Assembly: GCA_021823425.1 (NCBI GenBank)
Contig: JAKANX010000076.1
Coordinates: 1-5,232 of the forward strand
DNA from: Microcaldota archaeon
GTDB taxonomy: Archaea > Micrarchaeota > Micrarchaeia > Anstonellales > Bilamarchaeaceae
Length of the DNA stretch: 5,232 nucleotides
Direction of reading: 5' to 3'
This document shows positions 1-4,478 of this stretch, piece after piece. The notes under the pieces are model-generated. The model searched no databases and was not told where the DNA came from. It saw only the letters and a list, made by a program, of their open reading frames with translations. Within the stretch, counting starts at the first letter, position 1, and every line of letters starts with the position of its first letter. Position numbers and translations under genes: made by a program.

Positions 1-683
1 GCGCGGGCCACAAGGACCCTGGCCCAGGTATCGGTGCAGCCCAAGTGCGCGGCGACCTCCTCGGCGGAGTGCGGCGTGTCATCTATTCCGAACCGCATCC
101 GGATTACCTTTTCAAGCTTCGGCGGAAGGGTCCTGAGCAATTCGCGGACACGCCCGGCCAACTCGGACTGGTGCGCGAGTTCGAACGGGGCGGGAAACTC
201 TTTGGGCGTATTTTGCTTTACGAATTCCAGCTCTGCTTCCGGCGCCTTGAGCATCGTTTCAAAGTGGCGGTCCAGTTGCGTTTCTGCCTTGGAGTAAAGG
301 AACGGGTACGCATTTTTTGCAGGCCCATCAAAGCCCGAAATGGACTCTGCGAGCCTGAGCCGCGCCTCCGCGATTATTTCCGCGCCCGTCTCCGAAGGCT
401 TTCCGCCGTTTTCCGAATAGGGGAACCCGAAGGCGTCCAGCCTGCCCTTTGCAAGGTTGTCGATCACGGGGCGCATGCGCCCGAATATTTCTTGGGCGCA
501 GTCCCTGCACGCATTTTCCTCGAGCTCGATTGACGATATCAGCCCCTTTGTTCTCCTCCCTTTCGGCGTTGCAAGGGATTCGGCGAGCTTCCTTGCCTCG
601 TTCCTGTGGGCGCACATCTCGGCCGCCAGCTTCGGCACCGGGAGGTTTGAGAATTTCGTAGCGTATAGGTGTTTCTGTTTCAT
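1..683 (-). CDS. Sigma-70-like protein, regions 2 and 4 (3' end cut by window edge)
   Basis: Reading leftward from the ATG at 683-681, the frame stays open for 227 codons to the window edge, so the C-terminus is missing. Residues 186-200 read LPPKLEKVIRMRFGI, followed by a helix-turn-helix at about 207-228 with AEEVAAHLGC. This is the classic sigma-70 region 4 pattern (LP-x-x-E-x-x-V-I-x-x-RFG, then EEV-x-x-x-x-G-V-T-x-x-x-x-R). Residues 102-141 (EIIAEARLRLAESISGFD, then a PFLY segment) line up with region 2 (DLIQEG-x-x-GL-x-x-A-x-x-x-FD, then FSTY). Region 3 appears absent: about 40 residues separate the two blocks, as in compact ECF-like sigma factors, but there are about 60-90 extra N-terminal residues. 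Bacterial sigma factors direct RNA polymerase to promoters; archaea normally use TBP/TFB, so the role here is uncertain. A GTG at 692-690 is an alternative start. The region 4 match is strong and the region 2 match weaker; another sigma-4-type HTH regulator is the main alternative. Confidence 0.8.
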   Translation of the reverse strand, partial: MKQKHLYATKFSNLPVPKLAAEMCAHRNEARKLAESLATPKGRRTKGLISSIELEENACRDCAQEIFGRMRPVIDNLAKGRLDAFGFPYSENGGKPSETGAEIIAEARLRLAESISGFDGPAKNAYPFLYSKAETQLDRHFETMLKAPEAELEFVKQNTPKEFPAPFELAHQSELAGRVRELLRTLPPKLEKVIRMRFGIDDTPHSAEEVAAHLGCTDTWARVLVAR

Positions 684-717
684 GAGAATCACACGATATC
701 ATATCAGGCTGGAACGG

Positions 718-725
718 TTTATAAA
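718..725 (-). promoter_or_regulatory. TATA box for the sigma-70-like gene
   Basis: The TTTATAAA element is centred about 38 nt before the minus-strand ATG at 683. An archaeal start site about 26 nt downstream would give a leader of roughly 12 nt. The element is a perfect palindrome and could also work toward the plus strand. No clear Shine-Dalgarno site precedes the ATG. Confidence 0.5.
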
Positions 726-752
726 GTTATTTTTGCTGATATTATGTGGCTC

Positions 753-766
753 TCGCCTGCCGGCGA
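753..766. repeat. Short palindrome between divergent promoters
   Basis: TCGCC-TGCC-GGCGA is a perfect 5-bp inverted repeat with a 4-nt centre. It lies about 7 nt upstream of the plus-strand TATA box in an otherwise AT-rich spacer. The placement suits a regulator-binding site, but a 5-bp arm is short and may be chance. Confidence 0.3.
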
Positions 767-773
767 ATACAGG

Positions 774-781
774 TTTATATA
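774..781 (+). promoter_or_regulatory. TATA box of the MEMO-IDI2 operon (leaderless)
   Basis: TTTATATA is preceded by AGG. Its centre (about 777.5) is 26-27 nt before the ATG at 804, which is the expected distance from an archaeal TATA box to the transcription start. Transcription should therefore begin at or next to the start codon, giving a leaderless mRNA. No Shine-Dalgarno sequence is present, which agrees. Confidence 0.7.
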
Positions 782-803
782 GGTTGCAACCGCAGTCATT
801 TTC

Positions 804-1610
804 ATGAGGGCAGCGGCAGTTGCGGGCTATTTCTATCCTGCGGACAAGGTGGAGCTGGACGGAATGCTCGGGGAATTATTCAGGAAGGCCGAGGCCAAGC
901 CGGTCGTGGCAGCGGGCGGCATATGCCCGCACGCAGGCTACGTTTACTCCGGGGACACCGCGGCGCTCACTTACGCGTCCATGGCGAACCTAGCGAAAGC
1001 CGAAACAGCGGTGATAATGGGCCCTAACCACACGGGGGAAGGAAGCCTGATTTCGCTCTCGCTAGAGGACTGGGAGACCCCGCTGGGAATCGCAAAGTGC
1101 GACCGGAAGCTCGCGAAAAAGATACAGGAGAACTGCGCGATTATGGATTTCGACGAGCGCGCGCATTTGCACGAGCACAGCATAGAGGTGCAGGTCCCGT
1201 TCGTGCAGAAGCTCAACCCCAAGACGAAAATAGTGTGCGTGTGCATGATGGGGCAGGATTACGACAGCGCGAAGCAGGTGGGGCAAGCGCTTTCCAAGTC
1301 GCTAGACCCAAAAAAGCATATCGTTATTGCAAGCTCGGACTTTTCCCATTACCTTCCTGCCGAGACCGCGGAGAAAAAGGACAGGAAGGCGCTGGAATTC
1401 ATAGAGGACGTTGACGCGGAAGGATTGGAGAATGCGGTGGAGAAGTTCGGCTGGAGCATGTGCGGCTTCGGCCCGATTAGCGCGCTGCTAGAATACAGCC
1501 GTGCGTCGGGGATTAAAAGGGGAAAAACCCTCAGGTATACGAATTCGGGAAAGAGCAGCGGGGACATGCTCGCGGTAGTCGGGTATGCGAGCGTTGTTTT
1601 CCCGAAATGA
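804..1610 (+). CDS. amrB: MEMO-family protein (AmmeMemoRadiSam system protein B)
   Basis: This 268-residue protein has the usual MEMO length and opens with the family-typical MRAAAVAGYFYP. Conserved blocks follow in order: PHAGYVYSG (42-50), GPNHTG (73-78), EHSIEVQVPF (124-133), SSDFSHY (177-183), MCGFGPI (219-225) and SGD-x4-VVGYAS near the C-terminus. His43, His76 and Cys220 match the three residues described as metal ligands in human MEMO1; His125, Asp179 and His182 are also present. The fold is related to extradiol dioxygenases, but the molecular reaction in archaea is not established. The partner genes that give the AmmeMemoRadiSam system its name (AMMECR1-like and radical SAM) are not in the window. 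It is the first gene of the operon, 12 nt before the IDI-2 gene; MEMO genes are recurrent neighbours of archaeal mevalonate-pathway genes. The start is fixed by the family N-terminus and the TATA spacing. The protein is predicted cytosolic, with no signal peptide or membrane segment. Confidence 0.95.
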   Translation: MRAAAVAGYFYPADKVELDGMLGELFRKAEAKPVVAAGGICPHAGYVYSGDTAALTYASMANLAKAETAVIMGPNHTGEGSLISLSLEDWETPLGIAKCDRKLAKKIQENCAIMDFDERAHLHEHSIEVQVPFVQKLNPKTKIVCVCMMGQDYDSAKQVGQALSKSLDPKKHIVIASSDFSHYLPAETAEKKDRKALEFIEDVDAEGLENAVEKFGWSMCGFGPISALLEYSRASGIKRGKTLRYTNSGKSSGDMLAVVGYASVVFPK

Positions 1611-1613
1611 AAC

Positions 1614-1617
1614 GGTG
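1614..1617 (+). promoter_or_regulatory. Ribosome-binding site for the IDI-2 gene
   Basis: GGTG is complementary to the archaeal 16S 3' end (part of GGAGGTGATC) and sits 5 nt before the ATG at 1623. It lies in the 12-nt gap after the MEMO stop codon and supports translation of an internal operon gene. Confidence 0.55.
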
Positions 1618-1622
1618 GGCGG

Positions 1623-2636
1623 ATGAAAATCACTAAGGGAAGGAAGAAGGATCACGTGGACATCGTATTGAAGAAGGGCGTCCAGTACCAGAAAGGCCCG
1701 GGATTTTCGGAAGTGATGCTGGTGCACCAGGCGCTCCCCGAAGCTGATTTCGGAAAGGTCAGCCTCAAGGCCAAATTCCTCGGGAAAACGCTGGAGGCGC
1801 CATTAGTCATAGAAGCGATGACCGGAGGCTATCCCGAAGGAGGGAAGATAAATCGGAAGCTCGCGGAAATTGCGGAAAAGACAGGGGTGGCAATGGGCCT
1901 CGGCAGCCAGCGCGCCATGGTGGAGGACCCCTCGCTCAAGGACACTTATTACATAAGGGACGTCGCGCCTTCGGTTCCGTTGATTGCGAACATAGGCGCG
2001 TTCCAGCTCAAGAAATACGGGATTGCGAAAATAGGGGACATGGTTTCAAAGGTGGACGCGGACGCGCTCGCAGTGCACCTCAACCCGCTTCAGGAGATTA
2101 TACAGCCCGAAGGAGACAGGGACTTTTCAGGAGTTGTTGAGGCAATTGGATTGGCTTGCGAGCAGCTTTCCGTGCCAGTAATAGCGAAGGAGACCGGCGC
2201 GGGAATAGGCAGCAAGGCCGCTTCGTTGCTCAAGGAAGCGGGAGTGAAATATATTGACGTTGCGGGGGCAGGCGGCACCTCGTGGAGCGCGATTGAGTAC
2301 GAGCGCGGAGGAGGGGTTCCGGGCTTCGCTGACTGGGGAATTCCCACGGTCGCGTGCATACTCGCGGACAGGGGGATTCTGCCCGTAATTGCGAGCGGAG
2401 GGGTGCGCAGCGGAATTGACGCGGCGAAGGCGATTGCGCTAGGCGCAGAGCTAGCCGGCGCGGCGCAGCCGTTCCTGCTCGCGTATTCCAAGGGGAAGCT
2501 TGAAACGGAAGTGGACACTTGGAAGGAGCAGCTCAAGGTCGCCATGTTCCTGACTGGCTCCAAGGACGTGCAGTCCCTGCGTTCTGCGAAGGCTTTCGTC
2601 CCTACTGGCTTGAAGGAACTGGCAGGGCAGGTTTAG
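1623..2636 (+). CDS. fni: Type 2 isopentenyl-diphosphate delta-isomerase (FMN-dependent)
   Basis: This protein interconverts isopentenyl diphosphate and dimethylallyl diphosphate using reduced FMN and a divalent metal, feeding isoprenoid chains of archaeal ether lipids. The 337 residues match the usual family length and form a TIM barrel. Visible motifs, in order: RKKDHVDIV near the N-terminus (7-15, substrate diphosphate), EAMTGG (64-69), GLGSQRAM (92-99), HLNPLQE with PEGD (152-165, the conserved H-x-N-x-x-Q-E active-site and metal block), AKETGAGI (188-195), the FMN phosphate loop GAGGTSW (215-221), SGGVRSG (258-264) and GAELAGAAQPFL (274-285). No key residue is missing. It follows the MEMO gene by 12 nt and precedes the next start by 1 nt. 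The other mevalonate-pathway genes often found beside it in archaea (mevalonate kinase, isopentenyl phosphate kinase) are not in the window. The neighbouring nucleotidyltransferase may act on the same FMN pool, which is an inference. Confidence 0.97.
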   Translation: MKITKGRKKDHVDIVLKKGVQYQKGPGFSEVMLVHQALPEADFGKVSLKAKFLGKTLEAPLVIEAMTGGYPEGGKINRKLAEIAEKTGVAMGLGSQRAMVEDPSLKDTYYIRDVAPSVPLIANIGAFQLKKYGIAKIGDMVSKVDADALAVHLNPLQEIIQPEGDRDFSGVVEAIGLACEQLSVPVIAKETGAGIGSKAASLLKEAGVKYIDVAGAGGTSWSAIEYERGGGVPGFADWGIPTVACILADRGILPVIASGGVRSGIDAAKAIALGAELAGAAQPFLLAYSKGKLETEVDTWKEQLKVAMFLTGSKDVQSLRSAKAFVPTGLKELAGQV

Positions 2637-2637
2637 G

Positions 2638-3060
2638 GTGCTGCTTTTGGATATTGAGGAAGCGCGCAAGAAGGGGCTCCGCATCGGGCTAACGGGAGGG
2701 GTATTTGACTTGATACACTTTGGTCACGTGGTCACGCTCAACGAGGCGAAAAAGCGCTGCGATTACCTTGTAGTGGTGGTCGCAGGGGACGAGCACATAC
2801 GTAATAAGGGCAGGACGCCCATCCATTCGCAGGAATACAGGGCCGCGATGGTCGGGTTCCTCAAGCCCGTTGATTTCGTCGTGATGGGGGGCGCGAAAAT
2901 AGGGGACACGCTCGCGAAAGTCAGGCCGGATGTAATCATTTACGGGTACGACCAAAAGGAGGTCGCGGCCCCGGCTGGAGTTGAAATAGTCAGGCTGGAA
3001 AAGCACGTGGAGCCGGACAAGCTCAAGAGCAGCAAAATCATACGGGAACTGGGGTTGTGA
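2638..3060 (+). CDS. ribL: RibL-like FAD synthase (cytidylyltransferase fold)
   Basis: This 140-residue nucleotidyltransferase has the signature GVFDLIHFGHV with the HxGH motif at 27-30, RTPIHSQEYR (59-68), GYDQ (103-106) and the family's C-terminal KSSKII block (130-135), equivalent to ISSTKI. Length and the KPVD and GYDQ motifs resemble archaeal RibL, which adenylates FMN to FAD. The C-terminal cysteine pair reported as important in Methanocaldococcus RibL is absent here; the only cysteine is Cys41. The substrate is therefore less certain, and a glycerol-phosphate or other sugar-phosphate cytidylyltransferase remains possible. The GTG start lies 1 nt after the IDI-2 stop codon. An in-frame TTG at 2647, preceded by GGGTG at 2636-2640, would shorten the protein by three residues and is a real alternative. 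The 1-nt spacing implies co-transcription and probably coupled translation. Confidence 0.8.
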   Translation: MLLLDIEEARKKGLRIGLTGGVFDLIHFGHVVTLNEAKKRCDYLVVVVAGDEHIRNKGRTPIHSQEYRAAMVGFLKPVDFVVMGGAKIGDTLAKVRPDVIIYGYDQKEVAAPAGVEIVRLEKHVEPDKLKSSKIIRELGL

Positions 3061-3061
3061 A

Positions 3062-3331
3062 ATGGGATGCTATGCGATTTCGCTCGCCGCGGCCTTTGCG
3101 GTTTTCGTGAAAAGGAGGGGGGGTGACAGCGCGGAACTCAAAACCCTGAACACCATGCTCGCGGGCGGCTCGCTCTTCGGGATTGCGGACCACGCGTGGA
3201 GCGGGGATTTGCTTTCATTTTCCCCCGACGATTTGCTGCTCGGAATTGCGATAATGGCGGTTACGGTTGGCGCGTGGGCGGCTTTCACTTACGCGCCAAG
3301 GATTCTGAAGGCCGGATTTCAGGCGGTATGA
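3062..3331 (+). CDS. Small membrane protein of unknown function (89 aa)
   Basis: I do not recognise a named family. The protein has a short hydrophobic N-terminal stretch (about 3-16) ending in a positively charged KRRGG turn, a weaker hydrophobic segment (31-42), the polar motif FGIADHAWSGDL (39-50), and a clear membrane helix at about 58-78. It therefore probably spans the membrane two or three times. The DHAW-x-GDL element looks like a conserved family motif; I have an unconfirmed recollection of small archaeal membrane proteins with a D-H-x-W-x-G-[DE]-L element. The ATG is 1 nt after the RibL-like stop, and its own stop codon abuts the next ATG, so it is embedded in the operon. G+C-rich codon use like its neighbours argues that it is a real gene. 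Confidence 0.75.
   Translation: MGCYAISLAAAFAVFVKRRGGDSAELKTLNTMLAGGSLFGIADHAWSGDLLSFSPDDLLLGIAIMAVTVGAWAAFTYAPRILKAGFQAV
3322..3327 (+). promoter_or_regulatory. Ribosome-binding site for the adenosine-specific kinase
   Basis: GGCGGT differs from the consensus GGAGGT at one base and is 4 nt before the ATG at 3332, inside the last codons of the membrane-protein gene. It supports the ATG immediately after the previous stop codon as the true start. Confidence 0.5.
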
Positions 3332-3817
3332 ATGGTGGAGCTCAGAACGGTTTCCGTGGATGTGCCCAAGGACGCGAACGTCATTTTCGGGCAAACTCAT
3401 TTCATAAAAAGCGCCGAGGATTTGTACGAGGCGCTCTTCGAAAGCTCGCCTTCGCTCAAATTCGGCCTCGCTTTTTCGGAAGCGTCCGGAAAAAGGCTGG
3501 TGCGCAGCGAGGGGAACGACGCGGAGCTGGTTGCGCACGCGGAGAAGGAGGCGATGAAGGTAGGCTGCGGGCACACGTTCATAATATTCATGAGGGAGGG
3601 GTATCCGGTGAACGTGCTGAACAGGATAAAGAACGTTGCTGAAGTTTGCAGCATCTTCGCAGCTACCGCCAACCCCCTTACGGTTATTGTTGCCGAAGAG
3701 AAGGGCGCACGGGGCGTCCTCGGGGTGATTGACGGCGAGGGGCCGCTGGGAATAGAGGACGCTTCCGGAAGAGAGTGGAGGCACGGGCTCCTGCGGAAAA
3801 TCGGGTACAAGAAATGA
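3332..3817 (+). CDS. Adenosine-specific kinase (PF04008 family)
   Basis: This 161-residue protein matches the archaeal/thermophile family once called DUF355, whose Pyrobaculum member was characterised structurally and found to bind adenosine specifically. Highly conserved blocks: NVIFGQTHFIKSAEDLYEAL (16-35), KFGLAFSEASG (43-53), SEGND (59-63), GCGHTFIIFMREGYPVN (78-94), IKNVAEVCSIFAATANP (99-115), a GVLGVIDG stretch and a C-terminal LRKIGYK. Full length is present with no gaps. The likely role is phosphorylation of adenosine to AMP, or adenosine handling in purine salvage, in the cytosol; the physiological reaction is less firmly known than the family identity. It is the last gene of the operon: its start follows the previous stop with no gap, and the next gene has its own promoter. 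No terminator is visible in the three bases before that promoter, so read-through downstream is possible. Confidence 0.93.
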   Translation: MVELRTVSVDVPKDANVIFGQTHFIKSAEDLYEALFESSPSLKFGLAFSEASGKRLVRSEGNDAELVAHAEKEAMKVGCGHTFIIFMREGYPVNVLNRIKNVAEVCSIFAATANPLTVIVAEEKGARGVLGVIDGEGPLGIEDASGREWRHGLLRKIGYKK

Positions 3818-3820
3818 AGG

Positions 3821-3828
3821 TTTATATA
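3821..3828 (+). promoter_or_regulatory. TATA box for the 102-aa gene and zinc-ribbon gene
   Basis: TTTATATA is preceded by AGG and followed by G. The 12-nt core AGGTTTATATAG is identical to the one before the MEMO gene. A start site about 26 nt downstream, near 3850, leaves a short leader of about 13 nt that just accommodates the ribosome-binding site. The box begins 3 nt after the preceding stop codon. Confidence 0.7.
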
Positions 3829-3852
3829 GATGGTGAAAAAAATCATTAGAAA

Positions 3853-3857
3853 GTGAT
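3853..3857 (+). promoter_or_regulatory. Ribosome-binding site for the 102-aa gene
   Basis: GTGAT matches the archaeal anti-Shine-Dalgarno complement and is 5 nt before the ATG at 3863. The wider 10-nt context AAGTGATATT recurs before the downstream zinc-ribbon gene. It selects the ATG at 3863 over the out-of-frame ATG at 3853. Confidence 0.6.
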
Positions 3858-3862
3858 ATTGC

Positions 3863-4171
3863 ATGAAAATGAAATTCCAGGACGAGGAGACCGAACGGCC
3901 CATAGAGGACGTAGTCACGGACTACGCGAACTTCATGAAGGAGAGGGACACCCAGAAGTTCCTCGGGGACTGGAAGAAGAAGGGCTACAAGAAAGTGGGG
4001 GTGGCGGAGCTGCTGTTCAAGCTCTGGCTGCTGAACGGGTCCAAGAAGAACTCAAAATCGCTGCTCAAGGAGGCGAGCGAGCTGCTCGAGAAGCTCAAGG
4101 GCGAGGGCGAGTGGTTCTCGTTCATGAACGACCTCAAGCTCACGCCCGAGAAGCTGCTCGGAAAGAAGTGA
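3863..4171 (+). CDS. Lys/Glu-rich helical protein of unknown function (102 aa)
   Basis: I do not recognise this family. The protein is soluble, rich in Lys (20 residues) and Glu, and probably mostly alpha-helical; residues 48-58 (ELLFKLWLLNG) form a hydrophobic helix and about 63-80 a charged amphipathic helix. There are no cysteines, signal peptide or recognisable catalytic motif. Codon choice is strikingly uniform: all Phe are TTC, all Asp GAC, all Asn AAC, all Tyr TAC, all Leu CTC or CTG, and Lys is mostly AAG, unlike the mixed use in the preceding operon. Together with its own strong-looking TATA box and a good ribosome-binding site, this suggests high expression. A small abundant structural, nucleic-acid-binding or ribosome-associated protein is possible but not shown. 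It is followed, 5 nt after its stop, by the zinc-ribbon gene, so the two are probably co-transcribed. Confidence 0.85.
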   Translation: MKMKFQDEETERPIEDVVTDYANFMKERDTQKFLGDWKKKGYKKVGVAELLFKLWLLNGSKKNSKSLLKEASELLEKLKGEGEWFSFMNDLKLTPEKLLGKK

Positions 4172-4172
4172 T
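4168..4172 (+). promoter_or_regulatory. Ribosome-binding site for the zinc-ribbon gene
   Basis: GTGAT lies 4 nt before the ATG at 4177 and overlaps the TGA stop of the upstream gene (4169-4171). This supports a separate translation start for the small protein, coupled to its neighbour. Confidence 0.6.
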
Positions 4173-4176
4173 ATTC

Positions 4177-4305
4177 ATGGCAGAAGAGAGCGAAGCGGAG
4201 AAGGTTAAGAAGGGGATTTGCCCGTTGTGCGGCGCCAAGCTCGTGTTCCAGGAGGGCTGCAAGACCTGCCCGGCCTGCGGATGGAGCGCGTGCTCCATGG
4301 GCTAA
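4177..4305 (+). CDS. 42-aa zinc-ribbon protein resembling the class II RNR C-terminal tail
   Basis: This very short gene encodes a charged N-terminus (MAEESEAEKVKK) followed by CPLCG (15-19), LVFQEGC (22-28), CPACG (31-35) and a terminal GWSAC ending near residue 39. The six cysteines (15, 18, 28, 31, 34, 39) and the pattern CP-x-CG-x-x-LVF-x-EGC-x-x-C-x-x-CG-[WY]-S-x-C closely resemble the extreme C-terminus of adenosylcobalamin-dependent ribonucleotide reductases (NrdJ), as recalled from that family. In class I enzymes a C-terminal CxxxxC pair relays electrons to the active site; Cys34 and Cys39 here have that spacing. Four of the cysteines probably bind one zinc ion. A free-standing redox tail is attractive but unproven; a generic small archaeal zinc ribbon in transcription or translation is the alternative. 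The ATG at 4177 is preferred because of the ribosome-binding site and the 5-nt spacing from the upstream stop codon. Confidence 0.8.
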   Translation: MAEESEAEKVKKGICPLCGAKLVFQEGCKTCPACGWSACSMG

Positions 4306-4307
4306 GC

Positions 4308-4325
4308 ATTTTTAAATTCTCTTTT
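4308..4325 (+). terminator. T-rich terminator after the zinc-ribbon gene
   Basis: ATTTTTAAATTCTCTTTT starts 3 nt after the TAA stop and carries two T-runs, the usual form of an archaeal intrinsic terminator. There is no stem-loop. Part of it could also act as a weak TATA element for the tRNA downstream. Confidence 0.45.
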
Positions 4326-4361
4326 ACAAGATTTAATCCCTTGCTCTCAGCTTCCGTAATA

Positions 4362-4389
4362 CGAAACTGGAAACTCGGAACAGGGAACA
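4362..4389. repeat. Four tandem imperfect 7-mers upstream of tRNA-Asn
   Basis: The stretch divides exactly into CGAAACT, GGAAACT, CGGAACA and GGGAACA, each GAA-centred and pairwise 6/7 identical. It ends 7 nt before the tRNA 5' end, within the likely promoter or leader. Its function is unknown and it may be chance or a decayed duplication. Confidence 0.4.
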
Positions 4390-4396
4390 AGTTTGC

Positions 4397-4469
4397 GCCT
4401 CGGTAGCTCAGTTGGTAGAGCGCCTGACTGTTAATCAGGATGTCAGAAGTTCGAGTCTTCTCCGGGGCG
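4397..4469 (+). tRNA. trnN: tRNA-Asn (anticodon GTT)
   Basis: A full 73-nt cloverleaf can be folded by hand. The acceptor GCCTCGG pairs with CCGGGGC (4462-4468) with one G-T wobble. The D-stem is GCTC/GAGC, and the anticodon stem CCTGA/TCAGG encloses the loop CTGTTAA with anticodon GTT at 4430-4432. The variable loop is 5 nt, and the T-stem AGAAG/CTTCT encloses the loop TTCGAGT. The discriminator base is G and no CCA is encoded. There is no intron. No convincing TATA box lies at the usual distance upstream; TAATAC at about 4357-4362 is the best weak candidate. The gene reads AAC and AAT codons. It marks the boundary with the lower-G+C region. Confidence 0.97.
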
Positions 4470-4471
4470 TG

Positions 4472-4476
4472 TTTTT
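4472..4476 (+). terminator. Oligo-T terminator after tRNA-Asn
   Basis: A run of five T residues begins 3 nt after the discriminator base, as expected for termination of an archaeal tRNA transcript. It is short, so confidence is moderate. Confidence 0.4.
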
Positions 4477-4478
4477 CA

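Noticed and set aside
45..533. Plus-strand ORF of 162 codons
   Set aside because: It is antisense to the sigma-70-like gene, whose frame contains a recognisable region 4 and runs unbroken through the whole stretch. The plus-strand translation has no family signature.
328..702. Minus-strand ORF of 124 codons with a Met start
   Set aside because: It is a different frame of the same minus strand as the sigma-70-like gene, with low-complexity Arg/Gly-rich translation typical of shifted G+C-rich DNA.
2090..2563. Long minus-strand ORF opposite the IDI-2 gene
   Set aside because: The translation is Ser/Pro/Ala-rich and motif-free, while the plus strand carries every IDI-2 motif here.
3215..3784. 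Minus-strand ORF of 189 codons opposite the adenosine-specific kinase
   Set aside because: It is longer than the real gene but is only a G+C-driven shadow; the plus-strand product is conserved along its whole length.
3853..4305. Single 150-codon ORF covering both the 102-aa and the zinc-ribbon genes
   Set aside because: It reads the 102-aa gene out of frame, giving a Gly/Arg/Glu-rich product, and only its last 42 codons are real. Two ribosome-binding sites and the clean codon bias of the 102-aa frame support two separate genes.
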